Shown piece after piece: positions 33,568 to 45,399 of a DNA stretch of 64,000 bases. The notes below the pieces were generated by a model that saw only the letters and a list, made by a program, of their open reading frames with translations, did not search any database and was not told where the DNA came from. The stretch lies in NCBI GenBank assembly GCA_948144175.1, contig CANXME010000314.1:48030-112029 (forward strand), written 5' to 3'. This stretch comes from Closterium sp. NIES-65. Lineage: Eukaryota; Streptophyta; Zygnematophyceae; Desmidiales; Closteriaceae. Position 1 is the stretch's first letter, and each line of letters begins with the position of its first letter. The position numbers were made by a program, and so were the translations under genes.

Positions 33568-34658
33568 TGTTGGTGTAAGGGCCTAATAAACTCAAGCTAT
33601 TAAGACTTTATCAAACTTAAAACCTCTCCTCGGGGTCATCTCCAAGGGTCCTTGGGTGCCTGGTACAAGACCAGCCCCTATCCTCGGGTCCGAGTTTGTA
33701 GAGAGAGGGATCAAGAGGGACTTAGTCAAAACAGCAAGAGTACCTTGAACGTCGCGCAGCGTATGGTGCAGACCGTTGATCGGATTAAGCTGAGAATTTA
33801 CTATATGGAAGCTCGCTCCAAGAGCTTTAAAATGAACCAAATTGCCTCGCGAAAAGTTCTGCCATTACAAAATTATGGCTCGGACAGCGTTAGCCTAGCG
33901 TTGGAGTGGTAGCGTACTAGCGTTGACTCGGGTAGCATTCCGCCGTCGCACCGCGTAGAAAGGAAATTCCAGCAAGGAAGGAATTCGCTTGAATCAATTT
34001 CACTGTATTCAGGTACAAACAGAGAAGGAATAAATAGCTCTAGCTAGCAAGGACCTTGGGAATCAACCTGGAAACAACCAGGGATGATCCCAAATAATTC
34101 CAAGCAACAGAACCAACCTGGCTGGACAAAATAGCAGGTGGTAGGTTGGTAAACGACCTCTGGTTCTGTTTTCAACCTGGGAAAACAACAACCAGGTTCA
34201 GGTCCTAAAAACAGAACCTGTTTTGTCTTTGCCCAACCAGCCAAATGCTGGTTCCGCTGGTTTCCCCTGGCCCTGTAGCATGCAGATACAGACAAACAAC
34301 ATCCAACCTTCACCTAAATTGTACCCCTATAGTGCCTGCCCTGCTACACTATAGTCAACCAAACAAAACAGTACAATTTCGAGTTGGATAGAACTGAATC
34401 TGCGCAATCAAGTAAGTTGAACCGCAAAGCTTCGATCTTGGGTTCCTTTGCGAGCTCTTCCTTTCTGCTTGTACTGTTCATAGCGCGTACAATGTTATGC
34501 CGAAGCGCACATTGTGCGAGTACCTGCAAATGCTTCAAGCGAAAATTGCGAAAGCAAACAAACACACGAAGATACCATTCACGTGCAAATGCATTCGCAC
34601 ACGCATACTCGTACAAACAGACGGCAGGATGTCGTGCAATGTGAATTTGCACCCAACA
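33568..34658 (-). repeat. 5' LTR of copia-A copy E
   Basis: 1091 bp, minus orientation; primer site at 33553-33564 with one mismatch. It differs at many positions from the LTR at the other end of E. Confidence 0.92.
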
Positions 34659-37600
34659 CCAGATCCCTCTCCACGTGCATCCCGAGGTAGTACTTTACCT
34701 CCCCAAGGTTCTTGCACTTGAAGTTCTCCATCAGCTGCTGCTGCATCTTCTGGATCTCCTTCGTGCTGCTGCTAAAGAGAAGAATGTCATCCACATAGAC
34801 CAGAAACAGCACCAGCTTCTCCCCCTCCCCCTTGAGAAAGAGGCTCTCATCACAGCTGCTGGTCCTGAATCCCATCTCCTCTAAAACAGCTGCCAACTTC
34901 TGGTACCAGCAGCGTGGCGCCTGCTTCAAGCCGTAGATGGACATTTTCAGCTTGCACACCCTGCCCGTACCATCCTCATACCCAGGTGGCTGCGCCATGT
35001 ACATATCCTCCTCTAAAATCCCATTGAGGAATGCCGTTGATATATCCATCTGAATGATGAATTTCCCACTAACGGTTGCATCTGCCAACAAGACACGGAG
35101 GGTAGGGGGTTTGGCAGTGGGAGCAAAGATCTCATTGAAGTCCCGCTTCTCCTTCTGCATAAACCCCTTAGCCACCAGCCTACTCTTGTAGATGGTGACC
35201 TGTCCTTTGTTATCGGTCTTGATCCTTAGCACCCATTTGCACTGTACGGCTTTCTTCCCCTCAGGCAGCACCACCAGCTCCCATGTCCCATTCTCTAGCA
35301 GGCTCTGGTACTCAGCATCCCTGGAAACCAGCCACTTCTCCCTATCTGGTCCAGCTAATGCCTCCTCCATGCTAGCTGGTTCCTCTGGTGCAGAGGCAAG
35401 AAAACAGTAGGCAGGTTCATCCTCCTCATCTGGATCATAGCCATGCGGTAGAATCAGCAATGCCTCCTCGGTCCCAAGCTGCTGCTCCGCTACATCAGCT
35501 CCTGCAGTCAGCTTCTTAGTAGCCATACGGGTACGTCCTGGCCTGGAGACGGGTGTCTCCCATCCCTTCATAACGACACCTTTTGGCTTCTTAGTTTTCC
35601 CCTGCTGCTGCTCTCTCCCCTCAGATCCAGCAGCTCCACTAGTGCCAGTCTACACATCATTTTCTCTACCAGCAGATGCCTCTTGGACCTTCTCTCCATC
35701 ACCACACTCTGCAGCTGCCTCCTCTCCCTCCTCCCACACACTAGGAGTCAGGTCCAGCTGCATGGTGATCTGCTCCATTTGCTGGGACACCCTGGCCTCC
35801 GGCTGTTTCTCCCAGCTCCCATACATCATGCTCTCAACGAACTTCACATCCCTGCTGTCAAACAACACACCCTTGGAAGGTTCCCACAGCAGCCATCCCT
35901 TGCTCTCACCAGCCAGCCCCAAATGCACACACCAGATTGCACTCGCCCCCAACTTACTGCGGTAGGTCTTGGGGACGTGGGCGACTGCCATGCAACCGAA
36001 CACCCTCAGCATGTCCACCGGCGGCTTCCTCCCAAGCCACCTCTCCAACGGCACCCACGAGTCATCCCCAACCTTTGTGAGTACCCTGTTCCTAGCGACG
36101 GTAGCGTGCTGAACAGCATGGGGCCACATCAAGTTGCCCAGCCCAGATTCTATGAGCAGCGCCCTAGCTGTCTCCAGAATTGTCCGGTTCGCCCGTTCTG
36201 CTACACCATTAGACTGTGGGGTGTAAGCCGTGGTCAGCTCCCTCTGGATGCCCTGCTTCTTGAGCCAGGCCGTCATCTCAGCTCCAAGGAACTCACCACC
36301 CCGATCTGTCCTAATCCGCTTCACCACACACTCCACTCGCTTCTCAACGAATGGCAGCCAATCTTCCCGTATTGTAGAGGCGGCATGGTCCTTCTGCTTC
36401 AGCGGATATGCCCACATAAGCCTGCTCCAATCATCCACTATGGTCAGAAAGTACCGCTCCCCCTTGTGCCCCTGAACCGGCAGCGGCCCCACCAAGTCCA
36501 TGTGGACCAGCTCTAATGGTTTCTTGCTCCTGCCAGCCACACTATGGAAGGGGAAACAGGTAAACTTTGAGAGCAAACAGATTTCACAATTCTCATCAGG
36601 TGGCTGTCCGTTCAGCTTCAGACCCTTAACGGCTCCATCTTTCTCCAACTGCTTCAACAAGGGCATTGCCACATGACCCAAGCGTCGGTGTGCCGTTGCC
36701 CAATCCGTCTCCCCAGATCTGGCCGACACTTTCACACCAACCCCTCCAACGGCATTGCACTCCCCCTGGGATGCAGACCCCTCTCCAGCCTGCCCCCCAC
36801 CATGCCACGCCAATGCCGGCAGCTGCCACATGGATCTGTACACGTCCGTTCTCTCGTGCAGATCCCAAATGATCCGATTGCCCAGCTGCCCCTTGTAAGT
36901 GCGTGCCCCATCCGTGCTAGTGCTCACCCCAGACTTGCCAAGCTTACGGAGGGAGATGAGGTTGGCCTTGAGTTCAGGAACAAGGAGAACGTCGTGCAGC
37001 ACCACCGGCTTGCCATCCGCTCCCTTAAACGCAGCTCGTCCCGCACCAGCCAACTTCAGCGCGTGTCCAGAGGAGGAGCACACCTTGTTGATCGGTGCTG
37101 CTCGTACGTGGTCCAGCAGGTCCTTTCGCGGCGTCATCGTCCCAGCAGCGCCCGTGTCCAACACCCAATAATCCAGGGGGTGCAGCTCTGCTCCAACCTT
37201 GGCAGAGGCGTCTCTTTGCTCCCCCTGCTCCCCCTTCTCTCCAATATGGACGAACTGGCCCGCGGTGCGCTCCTTCTTCTTTTCCACACCGCCGTTGCTC
37301 TTCGGGTTGTTGTTGGACGAATCGGCAACCATGCTCGCGCCGTTTTTCTGGTTCCTCCGCGCGCCGCCATCCTGGTGACGATTCTGGAGGGTCCATCCAT
37401 CGGGTTTCTTGTAGCACAAAAACCAGGGGTGCCCCTCCTTCTCACAATACCAGCAACTCCCTTTCATTTTGCCACCAGCACCTGGCTTGCCCCCACTTCC
37501 AGATTTCGGACCGCGACCCCAACCGGTACCTCCTTGTAAGTCGTTGGAGTCGTCGTCCTTCTTTGCACCGCGTCCAGCACCACCGAAGCCACGTCCTCTG

Positions 37601-38353
37601 CCACGTCGGCTCCCTTGCATCCCGTAGCCGCTGCTGCCGTCGTCTCCACCCCTCAGGCGAAGGAAGTCCTCCTCAAGAAATCTTTGTCCGCACCCACTCG
37701 AGTGTCCACGAGCTCTGGTTCTGCGGCAGGCTCAATCCGCTCGTGAATTGAAGCCACGATTCCGGCAGCAGCGAGAGCATCTTCAGGCACTTGGTCTGCT
37801 CCGGGTAGGTGATTCCCGCGGTCGCCAACTTCGCGTAGAAGTTGCGCATCTTGTCCAGGACACGTTGCACCGGCTCTCCCTCGCTCAGGTGCAACGCGGA
37901 CAGCTCCCTCTCCAGCATCAATGTTGCAACAACAGAGGTCGGGGCGTGCAGCTCCTTCAATACGGTCCACGCCTTTGGACCGCACTCAACCTCCGGCAGC
38001 AGGTGCATGACGTGGTGACGCTGGTTCAGCTACAAACTCTGCGACATCAAATAGTAGCCAGCCGAGGAGCGCTCGTCCCAATCTTCCTGCAGCGCGGGGT
38101 CACTCGGTCTAGGCTCCTCCCCAATAATTAGTTTCAGCAATCCAATCTGACGGAAATAGAGTTGCATTTTCCAGGCCCAATCATCATAGCCCTCACCATT
38201 GAACTTCTCGACGGTGAAATTCTTCAGCACCTCCTTGACCAGCGAGCCCTGGTTTGTTCGCGCTCCCCTTGGCGCTGAAACACCAGAATCATGGCTGCCA
38301 CTACGATCTTGGGCTGAAGATTCACCAGCTCCCGTCGAGGTGTTGCCCCCCAT
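34659..38353 (-). pseudogene. gag-pol: gag-pol of copia-A copy F, truncated and broken
   Basis: Minus-strand gene starting at 38353 (MGGNTSTGAGESS). A GAG to TAG change stops it near 38030 (SLEL), and a deletion and shift near 37660 separate Gag from the following 656-codon frame (37620 to 35650), which contains the zinc knuckle, protease (DTGAA), pre-integrase and integrase. The linker near 35645 is rearranged, and reverse transcriptase (35571 down to 34659) ends at the copy E insertion just after GMHVERDL. YVDDIL is intact near 34795. Same subgroup as D. Confidence 0.9.
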
Positions 38354-38399
38354 AGCTACCCATATCGATGATCACTATAACGCAGCTCTGATACCAGCT

Positions 38400-39491
38400 T
38401 GTTGGTGTAAGGGCCTAATAAACTCAAGCTATTAAGACTTTATCACACTCAAAACCTCTCCTCGGGTCACCTCCAAGGGTCCTTGGGTGCCTGGTACAAG
38501 ACCAGCCCCTATCCTCGGGTCCGAGTTTGTAGAGAGAGGGATCAAGAGGGACTTAGTCAAAACAGCAAGAGTACCTTGAACGTCGCGCAGCGTATCGTGC
38601 AGACCGTCAATCGGATTAAGCTGAGTATTTCCTATATCGAAGCTCACTCTAAGAGCTTTAAAATAAGCCAAGTTGCCTCGCGAAAAGTTCTGCCATTACG
38701 AAGTTATGGCTCGGACAGCGTTAGTCTAGCGTTGGAGTGCTAGCGTACTAGCGTTGACTCGGGTAGCATTCTGCCGTCGCACCTCGTGGAAAGGAAATTC
38801 CAGGAAGGGAGGAATTCGCTTGAATCAATTTCACTATATTCAGGTACAAACAGAGAAGGAATAAATAGCTCTAGCTAGCAAGGACCTTGGGAATCAACCT
38901 TGGAACAACCAGGGATGATCCCAAATAATTCCAAGCAACAGAACCAACCTGGCTGGACAAAACAGCAGGTGGTAGGTTGGTGAACAACCTCTGGTTCTGT
39001 TTTTCCAACCTGGGAAAACAACAACCAGGTTCAGGTCCAAAAAACAGAACCTGTTTTGTCTTTGCCCAACCAGCCAAATGCTGGTTCCGCTGGTTTCCCC
39101 TGGCCCTGTAGCAAGCAGATACAGACAAACAATATCCAACCTTCACCTAAATTGTACCTCTATAGTGCCTGCCCTGCTACACTATAATCAACCAAACAAA
39201 ACAGTACCATTTCGAGTTGGATAGAACTGAATCTGGGCAATCAAGTAAGTTGAACCGCAAAGCTTCGATCTTGGGTTCCTTTGCGAGCTCGTCCTTTCTG
39301 CTTGTACTGTTCATAGCGCGTACAATATTGTGCCGAAGCGCACATTGCACGAGTACCTGGAAATGCATCAAGCGAAAACTGCGAAAGCAAACAAACATAC
39401 GAACATTCCATTCATACCCAAATGCATTCGCACACGCATACTCGTACAAACAGACGGCAGGATGTAGTGCAATGTGAATTTGCATCCAACA
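38400..39491 (-). repeat. 5' LTR of copia-A copy F
   Basis: 1092 bp in minus orientation; primer site 38385-38396; outer end reads GCATCCAACA instead of GCACCCAACA. It abuts the integrase of fragment G, into which F was inserted. Confidence 0.92.
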
Positions 39492-39731
39492 CTTCCTCAC
39501 CATTGTTGACGTATAAACCCGCATGACTTGGGTGTACGTGCTGTCCAAGAAGAGCGACGTGGCTGAAATGGTGATGATCGATTGGTTGCCGATGGTGGAG
39601 CGGCAACAAGACCGGCTAGTCAAATCAAACTGCACCGATCGAGGGAGAGAGTTCCTGAGGAAGAAGTTCTTATTGTGGCTGAATAAAAATGGCATAAGGC
39701 ACTCCCTCACCATGCCATGCTCCCCTGCGAT
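39492..39731 (+). pseudogene. Copia integrase fragment G, part 1 (different family)
   Basis: Plus-strand integrase core of a Ty1/copia family distinct from copia-A: FLTIVD (broken by a small shift and a TAA), MTWVYVLSKKSDVAEM, then TDRGREFL and GIRHSLTMPCSP. The second catalytic Asp is in CTDRGREF. Part 2 follows the solo LTR. Upstream domains are lost to, or beyond, the copy F insertion. Confidence 0.82.
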
Positions 39732-40824
39732 TGTTGGGTGCAAATTCACATTGCACGACATCCTGCCGTCTGTTTGTACGAGTGTGCGTGTGCGAATGCA
39801 TTTGTGTGTGAATGGTATGTTCGTGTGTTTGTTTGCTTTCGCAATTTTCGCTTGAAGCATTTGCAGGTACTCGCACAATGTGCGCTTCGGCATAACATTG
39901 TACGCGCTGTGAACAGTACAGGCAGAAAGGACGAGCTCGCAAAGGAACCCAAGATGGAAGCTTTGTGGTTCGGCTTACTTGATTGCGCAGATTCAGTTCT
40001 ATCCAACTCGAAATTGTACTGTTTTGTTTGGTTGACTATAGTGTAGCAGGGCAGGCACTATAGGGGTACAATTTAGGTGAAGGTTGGATGTTGTTTGTCT
40101 GTATCTGCATGCTACAGGGCCAGGGGAAACCAGCGGAACCAGCATTTGGCTGGTTGGGCAAAGACAAAACAGGTTCTGTTTTTAGGACCTGAACCTGGTT
40201 GTTGTTTTCCCAGGTTGGAAAAACAGAACCAGAGGTTGTTGACCAACCTACCACCTGCTATTTTGTCCAGCCAGGTTGGTTCTGTTGCTTGGAATTATTT
40301 GGGATCATCCCTGGTTGTTCCCAGGTTGATTCCCAAGGTCCTTGCTAGCTAGAGCTATTTATTCCTTCTCTGTTTGTACCTGAATATAGTGAAATTGATT
40401 CAAGCGAATTCCTCCCTTCCTGGAATTTCCTTTCTACGAGGTGCGACGGCGGAATGCTACCCGAGTCAACGCTAGTACGCTAGCACTCCAACGCTAGACT
40501 AACGCTGTCCGAGCCATAACTTCGTAATGGCAGAACTTTTCGCGAGGCAACTTGGCTTATTTTAAAGCTCTTAGAGTGAGCTTCGATATAGGAAATACTC
40601 AGCTTAATCCGATTGACGGTCTGCACGATACGCTGCGCGACGTTCAAGGTACTCTTGCTGTTTTGACTAAGTCCCTCTTGATCCCTCTCTCTACAAACTC
40701 GGACCCGAGGATAGGGGCTGGTCTTGTACCAGGCACCCAAGGACCCTTGGAGGTGACCCTGAGGAGAGGTTTTAAGTGTGATAAAGTCTTAATAGCTTGA
40801 GTTTATTAGGCCCTTACACCAACA
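39732..40824 (+). repeat. Solo copia-A LTR inside fragment G
   Basis: 1093 bp; flanked by GCGAT (39727-39731) and GCAAT (40825-40829), a target duplication with one later change. The integrase frame of G continues across it. Confidence 0.92.
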
Positions 40825-41085
40825 GCAATGAACGGCGTCTTTGAGCAAACAAACCGGACTATCACGGAAATGGCACGCGGGTTGGTCATTGAAGCAGGGC
40901 TACCCGGCTATTTCTGGCCTGATGAGGTGCGGAGTGCGTGTGTGGCCAAGAACAGAGCTTTGACTCATGTGGGAGCAGACAAATGGGTGCCCTATCTGGA
41001 GTGGATCCAAAGGAAGCCCAAGGTGCTCTTGCCTAAGCATCTTCGACATAACAAGCTTGGTGCCAAGGCGATATGGGTTGTGTTA
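40825..41085 (+). pseudogene. Copia integrase fragment G, part 2
   Basis: Continues G with MNGVFEQTNRTI (the catalytic Glu region, normally NGVAER), then GLVIEAGLPGYFWPDEV, NRALTHVGADKWVPYLEW and LGAKAIW, ending near 41085. Homologous to copia-A residues about 713-800 but clearly another family. No reverse transcriptase follows, so it is truncated. Confidence 0.82.
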
Positions 41086-42189
41086 TGTGATGCTATCATT
41101 TGCATTCACGTCTGTCTGCCTCCCATCACATGTTTGTGCGTTGCATGCGTGGTGTGAGCTTGTGCAAGAATTTGTATTTGATGTGGTTTGGTTTTTCTGA
41201 GTATATGTGAATGTTATTTGACTTGAGCAGATATCGGAAGTGACTCCTGTGCTCAAGAGCTTTCCGACGAACCAAGTATCGCTTCAATCGGAGCACGATC
41301 AAGAAAGTTACGAACGTTGGAGTTTGTATGCTTTTCATATTTGATTGTGGAGACTATAGGAAGTTGTGGGGTTGACTCAATATGGGGTACAGACTTTTGG
41401 GGGTTGGGAAATTCGTCTTTTCTACTGTAGTTGCTGCCAAATGGTTGGGTGAAATCAAACCAGGTTGGCAAGTGTGGCCAAGTTGGGTTGAGGTGGATTG
41501 TGGAGGTTGGGATAATGACAAAGGTCAAAGTTGGGTTGCCTATGGGGAAGGGAATTGTGTGGCATGGGGTTTCCTTGGTTGGGGACACTCTTGAGACCTT
41601 CCCTCTCATCCTACTCATCCCTTCCACCTGGTTTAGTGCTACTCTAACTCTCTTGTGTAGTAATTGTGAACTTGTGAGACTCTTGTGATTGAGTTAAGAT
41701 TCTATGGCAGCATACCCCCTGGTGCGCCGAAATTGATAACTCAAGAAATACTTCATCGTTTTGTATGATTCAACTTGGGAATTGTAGCCACGAAGTAGAG
41801 CTACATCATATCTGAGTTTGGTGAAGTTTTGACTGTGAACTTGTGTTGAAGGCGTTTCTTGTGAACTCGACTTTTCTGTCCAGAAATTGAGACCAACGAT
41901 TTGAGAAATTTAGGCCCATAATCTTTATGGACTCCGTCCTTTGTCTCTAAAAAAGTTGTATCAGAGCTGATTAAGGACTTTGTGGAGAGTCTACTAAAGT
42001 GTGAAGACCCTCTTAGACCCACCATGGCCTGTGGGTGTGCCTAAGTGGAGTTCTGGAGGTTGGATGTGACTTCCGCTAAGGGGAAACTCTGCCGAAATTT
42101 CGTTGGCGCCGACACTTGTGAAGATTGTGTGGATCTACATTGTGACCAGCAAAGGGGGGAGCTGAAACCTCTAATTGGGAGCAGAGGAG
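41086..42189 (+). other. Non-coding leader of copia element H (probable LTR plus leader)
   Basis: About 1.1 kb with no coding support between fragment G and the gag of H. Its right part contains a tRNA-Met primer site with one mismatch (41956-41967), so the sequence left of it should be the 5' LTR of H; the exact LTR borders could not be fixed because no clear TG...CA pair was found. Confidence 0.5.
41956..41967 (+). other. Primer-binding site of element H (one mismatch)
   Basis: TTGTATCAGAGC, 11 of 12 bases of the initiator tRNA-Met site, 222 bases before the gag start. Confidence 0.65.
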
Positions 42190-43370
42190 ATGAATCAAGG
42201 GAATGGAGATGCAGCTGAGAAGAGGAGTGAGCCGGCACCATCCAAGATTGAAGCATTGGATGGCTCCAACTATGAGGAATGGAGTGGGCGGATGAGGAGC
42301 GCCTTCAAGCGCTACAAGCTGCTGAAAATGGCTATGGGAGAGGAGAAGATGCTCAACGAAGGAGATGCCCGCGATGTGTGGATTGAGCGGAGCGCGGTGC
42401 TGTACGACTTTATTCTACAGTCGGTCAACAAAGACATGTTCCAACACATCAAGGATTTGGTGGAGCTCGATGACTCGGGACCGAAGGCGTGGAAGCTGCT
42501 ACGCGACGTGGTTCAGCCCAACACGCTGCGGATGGTGATCGTATTGGAGAAGGAGCTGGCTGCCCTCTCCATGCAGCCAGAGATGCTGTGAAGCCGGTCC
42601 TTGACAAGGTCAAGGACACCTATGCGAGGATGGCAGTGGCGGGCAGCAAGGTGTCGGGGATGCAGCAGTGCACCAAGATCATCTCGGTGCTCGACAACTC
42701 GTGGGACAACCTTATCCCCACCCGCAACGCTCAGCAGAACAAGTGGACGCCTGAGTGGCTACGGCAGCAGATCCTGCAGGAGGACTTCCGCAGGCGCCAC
42801 ACGGGAGGTGGTGCTGCCAACAAAATTGCTGAGGGGTATGGAGCTGCAGGAAGCAGCAGAGGAAGAGGGGGAGGGAGAGGCCGAGGCCGTGGGAGAGGCT
42901 TTGGCAGAGGGAGAGGCCGAGGTGACTACAATGAGGGGCATGGGAGCTTTGGTGGCAGGAGGAGCACCCGAATGGAGGGTGCGTGCTAGTACTGCAAGAA
43001 GGCTGGACACCCGTGGTTCAAGTGTTTCAGCCGGCCTGAGGGATGGGCCCCTTCAGGCATGAAGCCGCCAAGTGGTGAACGTGCACGCGGTAGCGGTGTG
43101 CAAGGTTCAGGTGCACAAGGTAAAGCCGACCCTGGGAGGTTCCTCATGGTTGAGGATGTGCAAGAGAGTGGGGGTGATGTGGGTTCAGTTGGGAAGGTTG
43201 TGATGCACCCCCTCACTCATTCAGGTTGCACGAGTCATATGACCCCACAGGCAGATTTGCTTGATGAGGTAAAACCTCCCGGGAAGATCAAGTTTGTGGC
43301 TGCCGCTTCAGGTGCTTTGCTCCCTGTAATTGGTGTTGGGAATGCCAAGGTCATGGGAGCCAATGGTGTT
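42190..43370 (+). pseudogene. gag: gag and start of pol of copia element H, broken
   Basis: A Ty1/copia Gag related to but distinct from copia-A: ALDGSNYEEWSGRMRSAFKRYKLLK, then GPKAWKLLRD. The first frame stops at 42591 through a shift; the next carries LDKVKDTYARMAVAG, an Arg/Gly-rich tract (42850-42930) and a CCHC knuckle whose first Cys is followed by TAG (42987-42989) before YCKKAGHPWFKC. A protease-like SGCTSHMT follows near 43220. It ends near 43370 where minus-strand copia-B sequence begins. Possibly the same family as fragment G. Confidence 0.82.
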
Positions 43371-43374
43371 GGTG

Positions 43375-43796
43375 TAGCCGCCACCACTCCCACCACCACC
43401 CCCACCCCCTCCACTACCTCCACCACCACCTCCACCGCCCCCGCCAGCCCCTCCAGCGCCCTTGCCCTCCTTGCCCTTGCCGATGCGGCGTTTCCCGCTA
43501 GGAGCAGACGCAGCGCCGACCGACTCGAAACCAACGAGGTTGGCCGCAGCAGCAGAAGCAACAGAGGGCAAGAGGGGGGACGGGGAACATCCCTCAAAGA
43601 CGGGGGTGCGAGGGTAACCACGAGAGGCTCCTACAGCGACCATGCTCTTCTCTGCTGCTAGGAGGCGCTCCTCGAGGAGGTCGACGGTGAGTGTGGTGGG
43701 GCAAACTGAGAGGAAGTGGTCCCTGACTAAGGGAAGGGAGTCAGGGAGCCGGGTGACTACGTAGTAGAGGGTGATGTACATGGGGGGGGGGGGTTC
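43375..43796 (-). pseudogene. gag: copia-B gag, middle part (copy I)
   Basis: Minus-strand frame MYITLYYVVTRLPDSLP, LSVCPTTLTVDLLEERLLAAEKS, VFEGCSPSPLLP, followed by a Gly/Ser-rich tract encoded by a GGT/GGC minisatellite (43380-43480) where the element is truncated. A 12-base G run (43782-43793) precedes the ATG, an expanded proline codon run on the coding strand. The N-terminal part continues at 44895-45352 beyond the solo LTR. Confidence 0.82.
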
Positions 43797-44889
43797 TGTT
43801 GGTGTAAGGGCTTAATAAACTCAAGCTATTAAGACTTTATCAAACTTAAAACCTCTCCTCGGGGTCACCTCCAAGGGTCCTTGGGTGCCTGGTACAAGAC
43901 CAGCCCCTATCATCGGGTCCGAGTTTGTAGAGAGAGGGATCAAGAGGGACTTAGTCAAAACAGCAAGAGTACATTGAATGTCGCGCAGCGTATCGTGCAG
44001 ACCGTCGATCGGATTAAGCTGAGAATTTTCTATATCGAAGCTCTCTCTAAGAGCTTGAAAATAAGCCAAGTTGCCTCGCGAAAAGTTCTGCCATTACGAA
44101 GTTATGGCTCGGACAGCGTTAGCCTAGCGTTGGAGTGCTAGCGTACTAGCGTTGACTCGGGTAGCATTCCGCCGTCGCACCGCGTAGAAACGAAATTCCA
44201 GCAAGGAAGGAATTTGCTTGAATCAATTTCACTATATTCAGGTACAAACAGAGAAGGAATAAATAGCTCTAGCTAGCAAGGACCTTGGGAATCAACCTGG
44301 GAACAACCAGGGATGATCCCAAATAATTCCAAGCAACAGAACCAACCTGGCTGGACAAAATAGCAGGTGGTAGGTTGGTCAACAACCTCTGGTTCTGTTT
44401 TTCCAACCTGGGAAAACAACAACCAGGTTCAGGTCCTAAAAACAGAACCTGTTTTGTCTTTGCCCAACCAGCCAAATGCTGGTTCCGCTGGTTTCCCCTG
44501 GCCCTGTAGCATGCAGATACAGACAAACAACATCCAACCTTCACCTAAATTGTACCCCGATAGTGCCTGCCCTGCTACACTATAGTTAACCAAACAAAAC
44601 AGTACAATTTCGAGTTGGATAGAACTGAATCTGCGCAATCAAGTAAGCCGAACCGCAAAGCTTCCATCTTGGGTTCCTTTGCGAGCTCGTCCTTTCTGCT
44701 TGTACTGTTTATAGCGCGTACAATGTTATGCCGAAGCGCATATTGTGCGAGTACCTGCAAATGCTTCAAGCGAAAATTGCGAAAGCAAACAAACACACGA
44801 ACATACCATTCACACGCAAATGCATTCGCACACGCACACTCGTACAAACAGACGGCAGGATGTCGTGCAATGTGAATTTTCACCCAACA
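43797..44889 (-). repeat. Solo copia-A LTR inside copia-B gag
   Basis: 1093 bp, minus orientation, with perfect duplication GGTTC (43792-43796 and 44890-44894). Confidence 0.94.
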
Positions 44890-44894
44890 GGTTC

Positions 44895-45352
44895 TTGGCA
44901 CAAAACTCAGTAGGAAGCGCAGCGCGGTAGCAAATGTCGCTAGTGCGAAGGTGCGTAATGAGGTCAGCGACTGTGGGAAAGGCAGCAAGGTCAGGGAACA
45001 GGTACGGCAGCATGAGGCGGCTAAGCGCAGCAGTGGCAGGGGAAGTGTAGCGTGCAACTACGGCGTTATACAAGGTCTTAGCACTCTTGTACTGGCTAAA
45101 GTGCGCACGCTCAGTGGTCGGTAAGTGGCAACGCACAGCAAGACGGGCAGCAGCATCGCGTGTGGCCCACTGTGAGCGAACAGTGCTGTCAGCAGTAGCA
45201 CGCGGGGCAGGAGAGGCACCAGAGGTGAGATCGAACAGGGAGAGTTCGTCTGCCCTATCGTACTCTAGGAACAGCTGGAGGTCATCGACCCAGACCTCAA
45301 AGTCAACAACACGACCCTCAGCATCAAAGGTAAGGACATTGGGGGTAGCCAT
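44895..45352 (-). pseudogene. gag: copia-B gag, N-terminal part (copy I)
   Basis: From the ATG at 45352: MATPNVLTFDAEGRVVDFEV, then LTSGASPAP, QWATRDAAARLAVRCHLP, AALSRLMLPYLFPDLAAFP, RAALPTEFCAKN. This is the N-terminal domain of a Ty1/copia Gag (capsid-like) of a second family. Intact up to the solo LTR at 44889. It lies 40-50 bases after its own LTR. Confidence 0.85.
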
Positions 45353-45399
45353 GACTGTAGTGGCCTAGCAGGGAGTGATCTCACCAGTCCGAGTAGCGG

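Larger units (their letters stand above)
26739..34658 (-). mobile_element. Copia-A copy E, carrying a nested solo LTR
   Basis: Minus-strand element from its 5' LTR (33568-34658) to the shared LTR at 26739-27831. About 6.8 kb once the solo LTR (28745-29838) and its duplicated target are discounted. Inserted in the reverse transcriptase gene of copy F; coding region broken. Confidence 0.88.

Noticed and set aside
41086-41700. Possible intron in fragment G (TGAGCAG near 41226 looks like an acceptor)
   Set aside because: No integrase or reverse transcriptase coding resumes after it; truncation followed by the leader of H is simpler.
43235-43621. Minus-strand frame joining element H and copia-B sequence
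   Set aside because: A chance fusion across the junction in the low-complexity tract; the copia-B frame is the one at 43781-43308.
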